Notes under the pieces: model-generated | Databases searched by the model: none | What the model saw: only the letters and a program-made list of their open reading frames with translations | What the model was told of the DNA's origin: nothing | Position numbers and translations under genes: made by a program | Assembly: GCA_903831935.1 (NCBI GenBank) | Contig: CAIKZP010000055.1 | Span: forward strand, 1 to 40,898 | DNA length: 40,898 bases | Source of the DNA: an uncultured Bacteroidota bacterium | GTDB taxonomy: Bacteria; Bacteroidota; Bacteroidia; Chitinophagales; Chitinophagaceae | Direction: 5' to 3' | Part shown: positions 1 to 8,202 of the stretch, piece after piece | Layout of the letters: every line of letters begins with the position of its first letter | Numbering within the stretch: the stretch's first letter is position 1

Positions 1-1
1 G

Positions 2-154
2 GTAGAGGTTTTTGTTGCGATACTTGGATGCAGTCAGCTTACCTATGTAGAAGCAAGTTATAGTCAGCAAAAAGAAGATTTAATTGCAAGTTGCGAGCGT
101 TGCTTACATTTTATTGGTGGTGTACCGTCCGGTCCGCAAAAGCCACTCATTTGA
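2..154 (+). pseudogene. istA: IS21-family transposase IstA fragment
   Basis: The only open frame at the left edge reads VEVFVAILGCSQLTYVEA, then a SQQKEDLI stretch and a HFIGGVP stretch. This is the pattern of the DDE catalytic core of IS21-family IstA, whose usual continuation after GGVP (a VPDNL-type motif with the second catalytic Asp) is absent. The frame instead runs eight unrelated residues to a stop at 152-154, inside a terminator hairpin. The N-terminal part lies outside the window, so I cannot tell whether the 5' portion is intact. No istB ATPase gene follows. I read it as a 3'-truncated insertion-sequence remnant. The family call rests on motif recognition and is fairly secure; the cause of the truncation is unknown. 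Confidence 0.75.
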
Positions 155-165
155 GTGGCTTTTTT
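138..165 (+). terminator. Rho-independent terminator
   Basis: The arms AAAAGCCACTCA and TGAGTGGCTTTT flank a tiny AT loop and are followed by a run of T. It is a textbook intrinsic terminator for rightward transcription. The stop codon of the istA remnant falls inside it, so it was probably acquired with the sequence that replaced the istA 3' end rather than being the IS element's own terminator. Confidence 0.8.
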
Positions 166-254
166 GCTTTCTACAGTAGCATAAATACTTATTACTTCTT
201 TAATTATCAATGTTTAACTTATTATAACCACAGTCACCACAAAACCTTTCTGGT

Positions 255-266
255 GCAATCGATTGC
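255..266. promoter_or_regulatory. Operator-like palindrome 1 (LacI-type)
   Basis: GCAATCGATTGC is a perfect 12-bp palindrome with a central CG, the general form of LacI/GalR-family operators. A 10-bp version of the same sequence recurs at 319-328, with centres 63 bp apart. No LacI-family gene is present in this window, so the regulator is inferred. Confidence 0.5.
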
Positions 267-270
267 GTAG

Positions 271-280
271 ATTTCGAAAT
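271..280. promoter_or_regulatory. Palindrome ATTTCGAAAT
   Basis: This is a perfect 10-bp palindrome lying five bases after operator-like palindrome 1. It may be part of a compound operator, but it is short and AT-rich, so chance occurrence is possible. Confidence 0.25.
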
Positions 281-318
281 ACTTAAAATAATTTATTGTT
301 TAATTTTCGTCGCGTTTT

Positions 319-328
319 CAATCGATTG
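319..328. promoter_or_regulatory. Operator-like palindrome 2 (LacI-type)
   Basis: CAATCGATTG repeats the inner ten bases of the palindrome at 255-266. The 63-bp centre-to-centre distance equals six turns of B-DNA, so both sites would face the same side of the helix, which suits cooperative binding or looping. It sits close to both candidate -7 elements upstream of susC1. Confidence 0.5.
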
Positions 329-425
329 CTTCATTTGAATACATCTCAAATGCCATTCGGCAGACTGACGTAAAATATAAATTAATCACTGCTGGAGACG
401 ATTGTTCCAGCCCTAACCAATTTCT

Positions 426-3400
426 ATGTCAAGAATAATGAGAAAATCACCATTTTCCTGGTCTTTGCTAATTTGCCATTTTATCAACAAGGAATCGTTT
501 CGATTCTTTAAACTACAACCCATCTCTTATTCATTAAATAAATCAATTGCATTTGGCATAATGCTTTTTTTAATGATAACCACACAAACCATTGCACAAC
601 AAGGAACCAAAACAGTAACTGGAACCGTGCGTGACGAAAACGGACAACTAATGCAAGGCGTTTCCGTAAAAATCAAAGGCATTAGTAAAAACACCGTTAC
701 AGATGCAAATGGTCATTATACTTTATCTGCTAATGCAAATGCCACACTAGTTTTTGCTTTTGTGGGATTTGGATCAAAAGAAGAAGCACTAAATAACCGC
801 ACTACTATTGATATCTCACTAAAAGAAACCAATAAAAATTTGGGCGAAGTGGTGGTGATTGGATATGGCACAGTCAAAAGACGTGACTTAACTGGCGCTG
901 TTTCATCTGTAAGCGGAAAAGATATTGCTGCTACACCTGTTGCAAATATTGCGCAGGCCATGCAGGGAAAATTAACTGGCGTAAATATTACATCTCAGGA
1001 TGGTCGTCCTGGAGCTGGAATCAATATCCGTGTTCGTGGTGGTGGTTCTATCTCTCAAAGTAACCAAGCATTGGTTTTGATTGACGGTATCCCAGGTAAT
1101 TTAAATGATATTCCTGCAGATCAGGTTGAAAGCGTAGACGTATTAAAAGATGCGTCTTCATCTGCCATCTATGGTTCTAGAGGAGCGAACGGTGTTGTTT
1201 TGGTTACAACGAAATCGGCAAAAGCTGGTAAAACAAATGTCAACTATAATAATTATACCAAAATCAATACCCCTGTTGCTTATTTACAAGCATTAACTCC
1301 TTATAACTATTTGCAATATGTTTGGGCCAACGCTGCATCAAATGGAGCTGCTTATCAAACGCCCTTTGAACTATTGTATGGTTTAGGTGCCAATGCTGGA
1401 ACGAATTCTGGCGGAATTGATGCCTACAAAAACTTACCAATTGATGATATACAGAAACAAGCTTATAAGCAATCTGTTTCATCGAATCATGCAATTTCAA
1501 TTTCTAGCGGAACCGATAAAACAAAAGTATTATTCTCTGCAACTTATTCAGATGATCAGGGTATGAAGATTCAGTCTTTTCAGAAAAGAATTACTTCACA
1601 ACTTAAAATCAACCAAAAAATTTCAGACAAAATTACATTTGACATAGATATCCGTTATGCAAATACTGCTACGCTAGGTGATGAAGGTACTTCAAGTGGA
1701 GGTGGATCAATCCTTTCATCTGCTTATCAATTCAGACCAATTGCAACCAATCATATTTTAGGATCCCTTGCTGCTTTAACAGCGAGCAATAATATTTCAC
1801 AATACGGTAAGAACGTTTTATGGGATAATTACAATCCTGTTGCACGTATGGCTGATTATGATCCATTATCACTTTCTCAGAATTTTGTGGGAATGGCTTC
1901 TTTGAATTACAATATTATTAAGGGTTTGAATTTTCATAGTGATATCAGCGGAAATGGACTTTGGGGTCAGCGCAAATACTGGTCTGGTGCCGTTTATAGT
2001 GGATTCATGGATGATGTTACTGGCAACAAATTGTATGCTGGTAATGCCGACTATCGTAAAAATGATAGCTGGGGCATGCGTTGGGCTAACACTTTAAGTT
2101 ATGAATTCATTGTAAAAGAAAATCATAAGTTTAATTTATTAGCAGGTACCGAAGCATTCAATTCTGGTGGTACTGGCCTTTCTATTCAAGCGAACTACTT
2201 CCCTTCAAACTTTACGAAACAAACTGCATTTGCTCAAATTAATCAGTACGATAGGGCAAGAAATGTATTTGCATTTTCATCTAGTGTAAATACGCCTGAT
2301 CGTTTAAATTCTTATTTTGGAAGATTGAATTATAGCTATAACAATAAGTATTTCTTTACAGGTACTTTTAGAGCAGATGGATCTTCTAAATTCACTGAAA
2401 ATAACCGTTGGGGGTACTTCCCTGGTGCCGCTTTAGCTTGGAAAATTTCTCAGGAAAATTTCATGAAAAATGTGAATTGGGTTAGTGATTTAAAACTAAG
2501 AGCAGCATACGGTTCAGTAGGTAATAATAATATTCCATCTGGAATGAATGTACAATCATGGGGATCTGTAACTGACCAAAGATCTCAATACGATATTAAC
2601 CACGCTGCACTTGCTGCCTATCAGTTAAGTACACCGAGTATTTTATCTAACGCAAACCTTAAATGGGAAACCACTATTACGCGTGACCTTGGTTTAGATT
2701 TTTCTTTGTTGAATCATAAATTGACTGGTACAATTGATGCGTATTGGAACACTACCCAAGACTTGTTGTTACAAACAACCATTCCGGGCATCACAGGATT
2801 TACTTATACTTATGACAATATCGGACAAACAAGCAACAAGGGTATTGAGCTTTCTTTATTAGGCACCCTTGTTGACAAAAAAGATTTGAAAATTACTCTT
2901 GGAGGAAACATCACTTTCAATAAAAATAATGTAGACAAATTAGCAGATAATGTAACAGGACTCTATGGTTCAGGCTGGAATGGATCTGCCACCTACCCTG
3001 CTTATGACTACCAACTAATTGTTGGCAGACCTGTTGGTTTGGTAAGAGGGTTAACCAATATTGGTTTTTATACCCCGGATGATTTTAATTATAACAATGG
3101 TTTATATACTTTAAAAACAGGAGTAGCTGATTTGACTTCTTCTTCTGGTGGTGTAACTCATGGAATCACCACAGGTACCGATCGTCCTACCGGACAGATT
3201 GCTTACCCAGGTTTGCCTAAATACAAAGACTTAAATGGAGATGGTAAAGTTGATGACAAAGACCTTGACATCATTGGCAGTAACACACCTAAGTATACTG
3301 GAGGTTTTAATTTGAGCGTCAAGTATAAAAACCTCGATTTTGGTTTAAACTTCAACTACAGTGTTGGTAATGATGTTTTCAATGCAAATAAACTATTGTC

Positions 3401-3857
3401 TTTATTCGGACCAAAAGAAGCTGGGGTTTATCAAAACAAGTTAGATATCATGAGCAATGCTTATAAAATTTACAATGTAGTGAACGGTCAGTTGGTGCGC
3501 TTAAAAACGCCAGATGAGTTAAATGCAGCGAATACTAATGCTAGTTTACCATTGTCATATAGCGAAACAGGTGTGACTTCAACACTTGCTATTGAAAATG
3601 GATCTTTCCTGCGTTTAAATACATTAATTGTAGGATATACTCTTCCAAAAACTGTATTGGCAAAATTGCACATGAGCAACCTACGTATATATGGTAGCGT
3701 TTATAATTTATTAACCATTACTAAGTACAAAGGTTTAGACCCTGAAGTTGGAACAAATGATAACGCTAACGGATCTGTATATCCTACATCAGGATTTGAT
3801 TATGGTGCTTATCCTCGTGCCCGTTCATTTGTGTTCGGTGTAAACCTTAATTTTTAA
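426..3857 (+). CDS. SusC-like TonB-dependent outer-membrane transporter 1
   Basis: This 1143-residue protein is an outer-membrane beta-barrel that imports oligosaccharides using TonB energy, working with the SusD-like lipoprotein that follows. An unusually long stretch of about 37 residues precedes the signal-peptide core (about 38-58, ending TTQTIAQ). Next come a carboxypeptidase-D-regulatory-like domain (about 62-137), a TonB-box region EVVVIGYGTVKRRDLTGA (140-157), and a plug domain (about 158-265) with the SusC signatures IRVRGGGS and VLKDASSSAIYGSRGANGV. The rest is barrel, ending in the aromatic FVFGVNLNF. A second in-frame ATG at 438 could be the true start. Length is typical for SusC. 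The gene lies 19 bp upstream of susD1 and behind two LacI-type palindromes. The substrate cannot be told from sequence; the nearby sulfatase hints at a sulfated glycan. Confidence 0.95.
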   Translation: MSRIMRKSPFSWSLLICHFINKESFRFFKLQPISYSLNKSIAFGIMLFLMITTQTIAQQGTKTVTGTVRDENGQLMQGVSVKIKGISKNTVTDANGHYTLSANANATLVFAFVGFGSKEEALNNRTTIDISLKETNKNLGEVVVIGYGTVKRRDLTGAVSSVSGKDIAATPVANIAQAMQGKLTGVNITSQDGRPGAGINIRVRGGGSISQSNQALVLIDGIPGNLNDIPADQVESVDVLKDASSSAIYGSRGANGVVLVTTKSAKAGKTNVNYNNYTKINTPVAYLQALTPYNYLQYVWANAASNGAAYQTPFELLYGLGANAGTNSGGIDAYKNLPIDDIQKQAYKQSVSSNHAISISSGTDKTKVLFSATYSDDQGMKIQSFQKRITSQLKINQKISDKITFDIDIRYANTATLGDEGTSSGGGSILSSAYQFRPIATNHILGSLAALTASNNISQYGKNVLWDNYNPVARMADYDPLSLSQNFVGMASLNYNIIKGLNFHSDISGNGLWGQRKYWSGAVYSGFMDDVTGNKLYAGNADYRKNDSWGMRWANTLSYEFIVKENHKFNLLAGTEAFNSGGTGLSIQANYFPSNFTKQTAFAQINQYDRARNVFAFSSSVNTPDRLNSYFGRLNYSYNNKYFFTGTFRADGSSKFTENNRWGYFPGAALAWKISQENFMKNVNWVSDLKLRAAYGSVGNNNIPSGMNVQSWGSVTDQRSQYDINHAALAAYQLSTPSILSNANLKWETTITRDLGLDFSLLNHKLTGTIDAYWNTTQDLLLQTTIPGITGFTYTYDNIGQTSNKGIELSLLGTLVDKKDLKITLGGNITFNKNNVDKLADNVTGLYGSGWNGSATYPAYDYQLIVGRPVGLVRGLTNIGFYTPDDFNYNNGLYTLKTGVADLTSSSGGVTHGITTGTDRPTGQIAYPGLPKYKDLNGDGKVDDKDLDIIGSNTPKYTGGFNLSVKYKNLDFGLNFNYSVGNDVFNANKLLSLFGPKEAGVYQNKLDIMSNAYKIYNVVNGQLVRLKTPDELNAANTNASLPLSYSETGVTSTLAIENGSFLRLNTLIVGYTLPKTVLAKLHMSNLRIYGSVYNLLTITKYKGLDPEVGTNDNANGSVYPTSGFDYGAYPRARSFVFGVNLNF

Positions 3858-3876
3858 TCAACATAAAACGCAAATA

Positions 3877-5925
3877 ATGAAACCATATATAAAATATATC
3901 ACAGCCATTTCGTTTTGCTTTCTTTTTACACAATGTAAAAAGGACTTTTTAGAAGTAAGTTCTCCCTCAAGTGTAGATGACAACTTCGTAACAACTACTC
4001 CATCAGAAACATTTAAATCACTATCCTGGTGTTATGCAAACTACCGCCAAAGTTGTGTTATGGGTACATACCGCTGGAATGATCCAGTAGGATCCGATGC
4101 AGAATACTATCCTGAAGATGGTTCTACTAATAACATAAATGCTATTGGCCGCTCCGATTTATTAGGTGTTGATGCTGCTGCAGGTGGATTCAACGCGCTG
4201 TTTCAAACGCTTGCATTGGCAGGCAGACTTGCAGATATCATTGCAACCAAGGACGTATACAAAGCCGATGTAGCAGCTGGTAAAACAACCGACTGGACAC
4301 AGCTATACGGAGAAGCCGTAACCATGAGAGCTTTTTGCTATTTTGATTTAATTAAGCATTTTGGCGATATCCCTTATGGCTATGAAAATAAAGTAATTAC
4401 AGATTATGCATTAAATTCAAGATTTGATATTTATGATAGTTTAATCAGTGGTCTTCAGAAGGCTGAGCCTTACATGTATAAGTTAGGACAAAACGGTATC
4501 AATGCAGAAAGAATGTCTAAAACATTTTGCGATGCCTTAATAGGTCAACTTGCACTTTATTCAGGTGGCTATCAAACCATTCGTACCGATGTAGATGGTT
4601 TATATGGCAAAGTAACTTTTACCAAAAAAGGAAGCGAAGCCAATAAATGTGTTTACGCACGTCGTAGCGATTATTTGAACTATTATCAAATTGCTAAAAC
4701 CTATTTACAAAAAGCAGTAGATAATGCTGGAACATCAGTGCTAATTGCTGCAGATACTAGAACCTATGCCAACAATCCTTTTCAACGTCATTTCCAATAT
4801 TTCCAAGATCTGACCGTTAGTCCAGAGTCTTTGTTTGAAATAGGAAATATTCAGGGAGGAACCTTAACTACTACTAGCGAGTATCCATATGCATTTGGTC
4901 GTCCATCAGATGGCGGTAGTTCCAATGCTGCTCCTTGTAAAACTTTCGGTGCGCTTAGAATTGTTCCGGCTGTATATTATGGCAGCTTTGAAACATCCGA
5001 TCACAGAAGAGATGTAAGTGCCACTGTTACTGCAAGTAATGGCGATGGCAATGAAAAGATGATGACTTTTGTACCTGGAAGTAAAAGTGCTGGTGGAATT
5101 TCAACTAATAAATGGGATGAGAATCGAATGAATCCTCCATACGTTGCAGCTCAAAGAAATTCAGGTATCAACTGGCCAATATTAAGAATGGCTGATGTTA
5201 TTTTATTATTAGCCGAAGCAAAAGCAGAAATCGGAGAAGTAGATGCTGTTACATTGCTAAACCAAATTCGTCAAAGAGCATTTGGTAATACCCTACATAG
5301 CTTGGCTTTGTCTGGACAGGCATTAAAAGATGCCATTTTAGAAGAACGTAAATTGGAACTACTAGGCGAAGGACAGCGTCGTTGGGATCTAATACGTTCA
5401 GGTACTTATTCTGAGAAAGCTATTGCTGTTCAACAAGATCTATTAGCAACAGTAAACGATCTTAAAACATTGGGCTACCATCGTTATCCAAATGGCAATG
5501 ATTTTCCTGCTTATATATGGACCAAAAAAGTTACCCTAACAAATCCATTAACTTACGATTGTGCAAGTGCAGATACACTGGCCAATCCTGCAGCATTTCC
5601 TGCATGGAGAGGACAATACAATTTCAGTACACTAGCAGCAATAAGCAGCAAAGTAGTAGGCCTAACACACAATATTGCCATTCAGGGATTGTTTCGTTAT
5701 ATCAATCCAACTAGTGCAGAAGCAACTACTCTGCAAACTGCAGGATATACCAAAACTAACTGGGGTATTGATATGGCAAATGCACTGACTGTTTATCAAA
5801 GAAATATTCTTTCGGGCATTACCTCAGCTGGTGATCCTCCAAGAATTTACTGGCCAATTCCTTCAGAAACAATCAGTAAATCGAAAGGGAAAATTACAAA
5901 TGGTTATGGTTTAGCGCAACAATAG
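3877..5925 (+). CDS. SusD/RagB-like surface glycan-binding lipoprotein 1
   Basis: This 682-residue partner of the preceding SusC-like transporter acts as a surface lid that captures oligosaccharide at the cell exterior. The N-terminus MKPYIKYITAISFCFLFTQC ends in a lipobox with Cys20 as the predicted lipidated residue, followed by KKDFLEV, typical of SusD proteins. The mid-region YGEAVTMRAFCYFDLIKHFGD and the C-terminal part (WPILRMADVILLLAEAKAEIGE, then ILEERKLELLGEGQRRWDLIR) are hallmark SusD segments. The end carries the expected YWPIPSETISKS-type motif. It is somewhat longer than an average SusD, with an extra insert before the C-terminus. It forms an operon with susC1 and is closed by a strong hairpin at 5933-5985. 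Confidence 0.95.
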   Translation: MKPYIKYITAISFCFLFTQCKKDFLEVSSPSSVDDNFVTTTPSETFKSLSWCYANYRQSCVMGTYRWNDPVGSDAEYYPEDGSTNNINAIGRSDLLGVDAAAGGFNALFQTLALAGRLADIIATKDVYKADVAAGKTTDWTQLYGEAVTMRAFCYFDLIKHFGDIPYGYENKVITDYALNSRFDIYDSLISGLQKAEPYMYKLGQNGINAERMSKTFCDALIGQLALYSGGYQTIRTDVDGLYGKVTFTKKGSEANKCVYARRSDYLNYYQIAKTYLQKAVDNAGTSVLIAADTRTYANNPFQRHFQYFQDLTVSPESLFEIGNIQGGTLTTTSEYPYAFGRPSDGGSSNAAPCKTFGALRIVPAVYYGSFETSDHRRDVSATVTASNGDGNEKMMTFVPGSKSAGGISTNKWDENRMNPPYVAAQRNSGINWPILRMADVILLLAEAKAEIGEVDAVTLLNQIRQRAFGNTLHSLALSGQALKDAILEERKLELLGEGQRRWDLIRSGTYSEKAIAVQQDLLATVNDLKTLGYHRYPNGNDFPAYIWTKKVTLTNPLTYDCASADTLANPAAFPAWRGQYNFSTLAAISSKVVGLTHNIAIQGLFRYINPTSAEATTLQTAGYTKTNWGIDMANALTVYQRNILSGITSAGDPPRIYWPIPSETISKSKGKITNGYGLAQQ

Positions 5926-5932
5926 ATTTGCA

Positions 5933-5985
5933 ATTCCTACAAAAACAAAACCCACTTTTAGAGTGGGTTTTGTTTTTGTAGGAAT
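5933..5985. terminator. Bidirectional terminator, perfect 24-bp stem
   Basis: The 24-base arms at 5933-5956 and 5962-5985 are exactly complementary around a 5-base loop (TTTAG). Within the arms, CAAAACCCACT and AGTGGGTTTTG form the GC-containing core, flanked by A- and T-rich runs that supply a U-tract in either direction. It lies between the convergent susD1 and the minus-strand gene at 6007-6396 and probably ends both transcripts. Confidence 0.9.
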
Positions 5986-6006
5986 ACTTCAAAAGTTTTA
6001 ATTCAT

Positions 6007-6396
6007 TTATTTAAGGTCAATAGTATACAACCTTCTATAAATTTCTTCTCTAACCGTACCTGCTCCATTTTTCTTATCTGCCTCAACCCATGCTTTAAAC
6101 TTTGCATTTTCGTGAATGGCTTTGTAGGCTTCTTCTGATGCCCAATGGCCCATGGTACAGTATCTGTTAATAGTAGATTTATCGTCTTCCTTCACTTTCG
6201 AAAAACTATAGTAGTTATTAGAGTAACCTATTTCTTTAATCAAGGCATTTAATGATTTCATGTTCTCTAAGTAGTTTTTTTCTTCCTTAGCATCTTTTAA
6301 ATCAAAAAGGTGCACAGAGGTGATTTTTGTTTGAGCACTTGTGGTAAGCTGAAATCCAACAATTCCTAGAAAAAGGAATAAAATGATTTTTTTCAT
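6007..6396 (-). CDS. Small secreted protein of unknown function
   Basis: This 129-residue protein has a clear signal peptide (MKKIILFLFLGIVGFQLTTSAQ, cleavage after SAQ), so it is exported. The mature part is about 107 residues, rich in Lys, Glu and Tyr, with no cysteine pair beyond a single Cys. Its alternating short strands and helices (VHLFDLKDAKEEKNYLENMKSL, then YCTMGHWASEEAYKAIHENAKFKAWVEA) resemble the ferredoxin-like fold of dimeric alpha/beta-barrel (ABM/EthD-like) proteins. That is a visual impression, not a family match. It is monocistronic, with its own upstream region (6397-6621) shared divergently with the sulfatase gene, and ends at the hairpin it shares with susD1. I do not recognise a specific function. 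Confidence 0.8.
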   Translation of the reverse strand: MKKIILFLFLGIVGFQLTTSAQTKITSVHLFDLKDAKEEKNYLENMKSLNALIKEIGYSNNYYSFSKVKEDDKSTINRYCTMGHWASEEAYKAIHENAKFKAWVEADKKNGAGTVREEIYRRLYTIDLK

Positions 6397-6621
6397 GTAA
6401 TTAATTTACGGGTTATTTAATAAGATGAAAAGTATCAAATGATTAACTCAATTGTACCCGAAAGAATCGTTCATCTGTTCCCGTTTAGCGAATAGGAACA
6501 AATTTGAGCGAAAAGCTGAACAGAATTGAATGATTATTGATAAAATAAGCGAAATTCAATACTTTAACGAATGAGTATATAATTATCACATGCTACTTTT
6601 AATGAATACTAAAATCATATA

Positions 6622-8085
6622 ATGAAACAAATATTCTTACTATTTATAATATTACTTGGGGTCTGTAAAATAGATTCCATCGCTCAAAAACAACCCAATA
6701 TCATTTTATTCATTGTAGATGATATGGGATGGACTGATGCTACTAATCCACAATTTCATACACCCAATATTGCCTTGCTTGCCAAACAAGGTGTAAAATT
6801 CACAAATGCCTATGCAACTCCAGTTTGTACCCCAACCCGAACTAGTATTTTAACTGGTATGAATGCTGCGCATCATGGCGTAACCAACTGGACAAGTCCT
6901 AATAAAAATGATAATAGCGATGCAAATGACACCCAATTCAACCCAAGTAATTGGCAAATGAATGGACTCAGCCCTATAGCCTATACTAGTTATCCGCAAT
7001 TATTAAAGCAAGCAGGTTACTTTACTATTCATGTAGGAAAAGCCCATTGGGGTGCTGCAGGTACGCCGCAAGCAAACCCTTACAACCTTGGTTTTATGGT
7101 AAATATTGCTGGGCATGCTGCTGGCCATCCACAGAGTTATTATGGTAAAGATAATTATGGCAATTTATTGGGTAAAACCAGTTACCAAGCTGTACCCGAT
7201 TTAGAAGCCTATTTTGGAACGGATAGTTTTTTAACCGAAGCTTTAACCATTGAAGCTTTAAAATCATTAGACGCTCCTATTAAAAACAATCAGCCATTTT
7301 ATTTAAACATGGCGCATTATGCAGTACACACGCCTATTCAACCAGACGCTAGATTTTTTAAAAAATATTTGAAGGAAGGCTTAGATTCTGCGCAAGCTAA
7401 ATATGCCAGTTTGGTAGAAGGAGTAGATAAAAGTTTGGGCGATATTATGCAGTATCTCACAGAAAAAAAAGTGGCCAACAATACCATTATTATTTTTATG
7501 AGCGATAATGGAGGATTGAGTCTTTCGCCAGCAAGAGGTAAAATTGCCCATTTGCAAAACCTGCCACTTCGTGCTGGCAAGGGATCTGTTTATGAGGGCG
7601 GTATTCGAATACCAATGATTATTAAGTGGCCTGCTGTAAGCCAACCCAACACTGTTTCTAATCAACCTATTATTGCAGAAGATATTTATCCTAGCATTGT
7701 TGCAATGGCTAATTTATCAAAACAAAAAACCATTCAACAAATTGATGGAAAAAGTTTTGTGCCTTTTATTAAACAAACTAATTTATTAGACTCTTCTAGA
7801 TTTTTAGTTTGGCATTATCCTAATAAATGGATTGACCAAGATGGCCCTGGCATTAATTACAAATCGGCAATTAGAAAAGGCGCTTTAAAATTGGTGTACG
7901 ATTTAAGAACTGGCAATAAAGAATTGTACAATTTAAATAATGATATGGGCGAGCATTTTAATATTGCAATAAATAATACGGCTAAAACAAAAGAGCTTAC
8001 ACAATTATTAAAAAAATATTTAGCAGACAATCACGCCCCAATGCCTATTGATAAAAAATTGGGGTTGGCTGTTGAGATACAATAA
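6622..8085 (+). CDS. Secreted type I sulfatase
   Basis: This 487-residue arylsulfatase-superfamily enzyme would remove sulfate esters from a sugar or other substrate. A signal peptide (MKQIFLLFIILLGVCKIDSIAQ) places it in the periplasm or outside. The metal-binding start NIILFIVDDMGW (Asp33 and Asp34) and the sulfatase signature VCTPTRTSILTG are present. Cys69 is the residue expected to become formylglycine by the anaerobic-type (anSME) or FGE route; no maturase is encoded in the window. Further family motifs are HVGKAHWG, SLGDIMQYL and IIIFMSDNGG, and the C-terminal subdomain is present (GNKELYNLNNDMGEHFN). Length is normal. It stands alone between two other transcription units. Position after SusC/SusD pair 1 suggests, without proving, a sulfated glycan substrate; the exact sulfatase subfamily cannot be assigned by eye. 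Confidence 0.93.
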   Translation: MKQIFLLFIILLGVCKIDSIAQKQPNIILFIVDDMGWTDATNPQFHTPNIALLAKQGVKFTNAYATPVCTPTRTSILTGMNAAHHGVTNWTSPNKNDNSDANDTQFNPSNWQMNGLSPIAYTSYPQLLKQAGYFTIHVGKAHWGAAGTPQANPYNLGFMVNIAGHAAGHPQSYYGKDNYGNLLGKTSYQAVPDLEAYFGTDSFLTEALTIEALKSLDAPIKNNQPFYLNMAHYAVHTPIQPDARFFKKYLKEGLDSAQAKYASLVEGVDKSLGDIMQYLTEKKVANNTIIIFMSDNGGLSLSPARGKIAHLQNLPLRAGKGSVYEGGIRIPMIIKWPAVSQPNTVSNQPIIAEDIYPSIVAMANLSKQKTIQQIDGKSFVPFIKQTNLLDSSRFLVWHYPNKWIDQDGPGINYKSAIRKGALKLVYDLRTGNKELYNLNNDMGEHFNIAINNTAKTKELTQLLKKYLADNHAPMPIDKKLGLAVEIQ

Positions 8086-8134
8086 ATAGTTATATAAATG
8101 CGTAAAATAAATTGAAATAATTTGAGCAATTTAA

Positions 8135-8192
8135 AAGGCCATTTTAAAATAATATTTCTGAATTTCATCTGACATTATTTTAAAATGACCTT
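8135..8192. terminator. Bidirectional terminator between convergent genes
   Basis: The 19-base arms at 8135-8153 and 8174-8192 (starting AAGGCCATTTT and ending AAAATGACCTT) pair with one G-T-type mismatch around a 20-base loop. A T-rich run follows on the plus strand (TTAATTTTTT) and a T-rich run also follows on the minus strand. It separates the sulfatase gene from the convergent giant surface-protein gene and probably serves both. Confidence 0.75.
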
Positions 8193-8202
8193 AATTTTTT
8201 GT

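Larger units (their letters stand above)
171..425 (+). promoter_or_regulatory. Leader of the SusC/SusD pair 1 operon
   Basis: This 255-bp non-coding stretch precedes susC1. It contains three perfect palindromes with a central CG (255-266, 271-280, 319-328). Two imperfect matches to the Bacteroidota -7 element TAnnTTTG are visible: TAATTTTC at 301-308 and TTCATTTG at 330-337. Neither has a clear -33 TTG, so the start point is not fixed. In either case the third palindrome would lie within or just beside the core promoter, as expected for a repressor site. Confidence 0.5.

Noticed and set aside
6476-6500. TGTTCC-N13-GGAACA inverted repeat upstream of the sulfatase gene
   Set aside because: Arms are only six bases with a long spacer and do not recur elsewhere in the window, so chance is a sufficient explanation.
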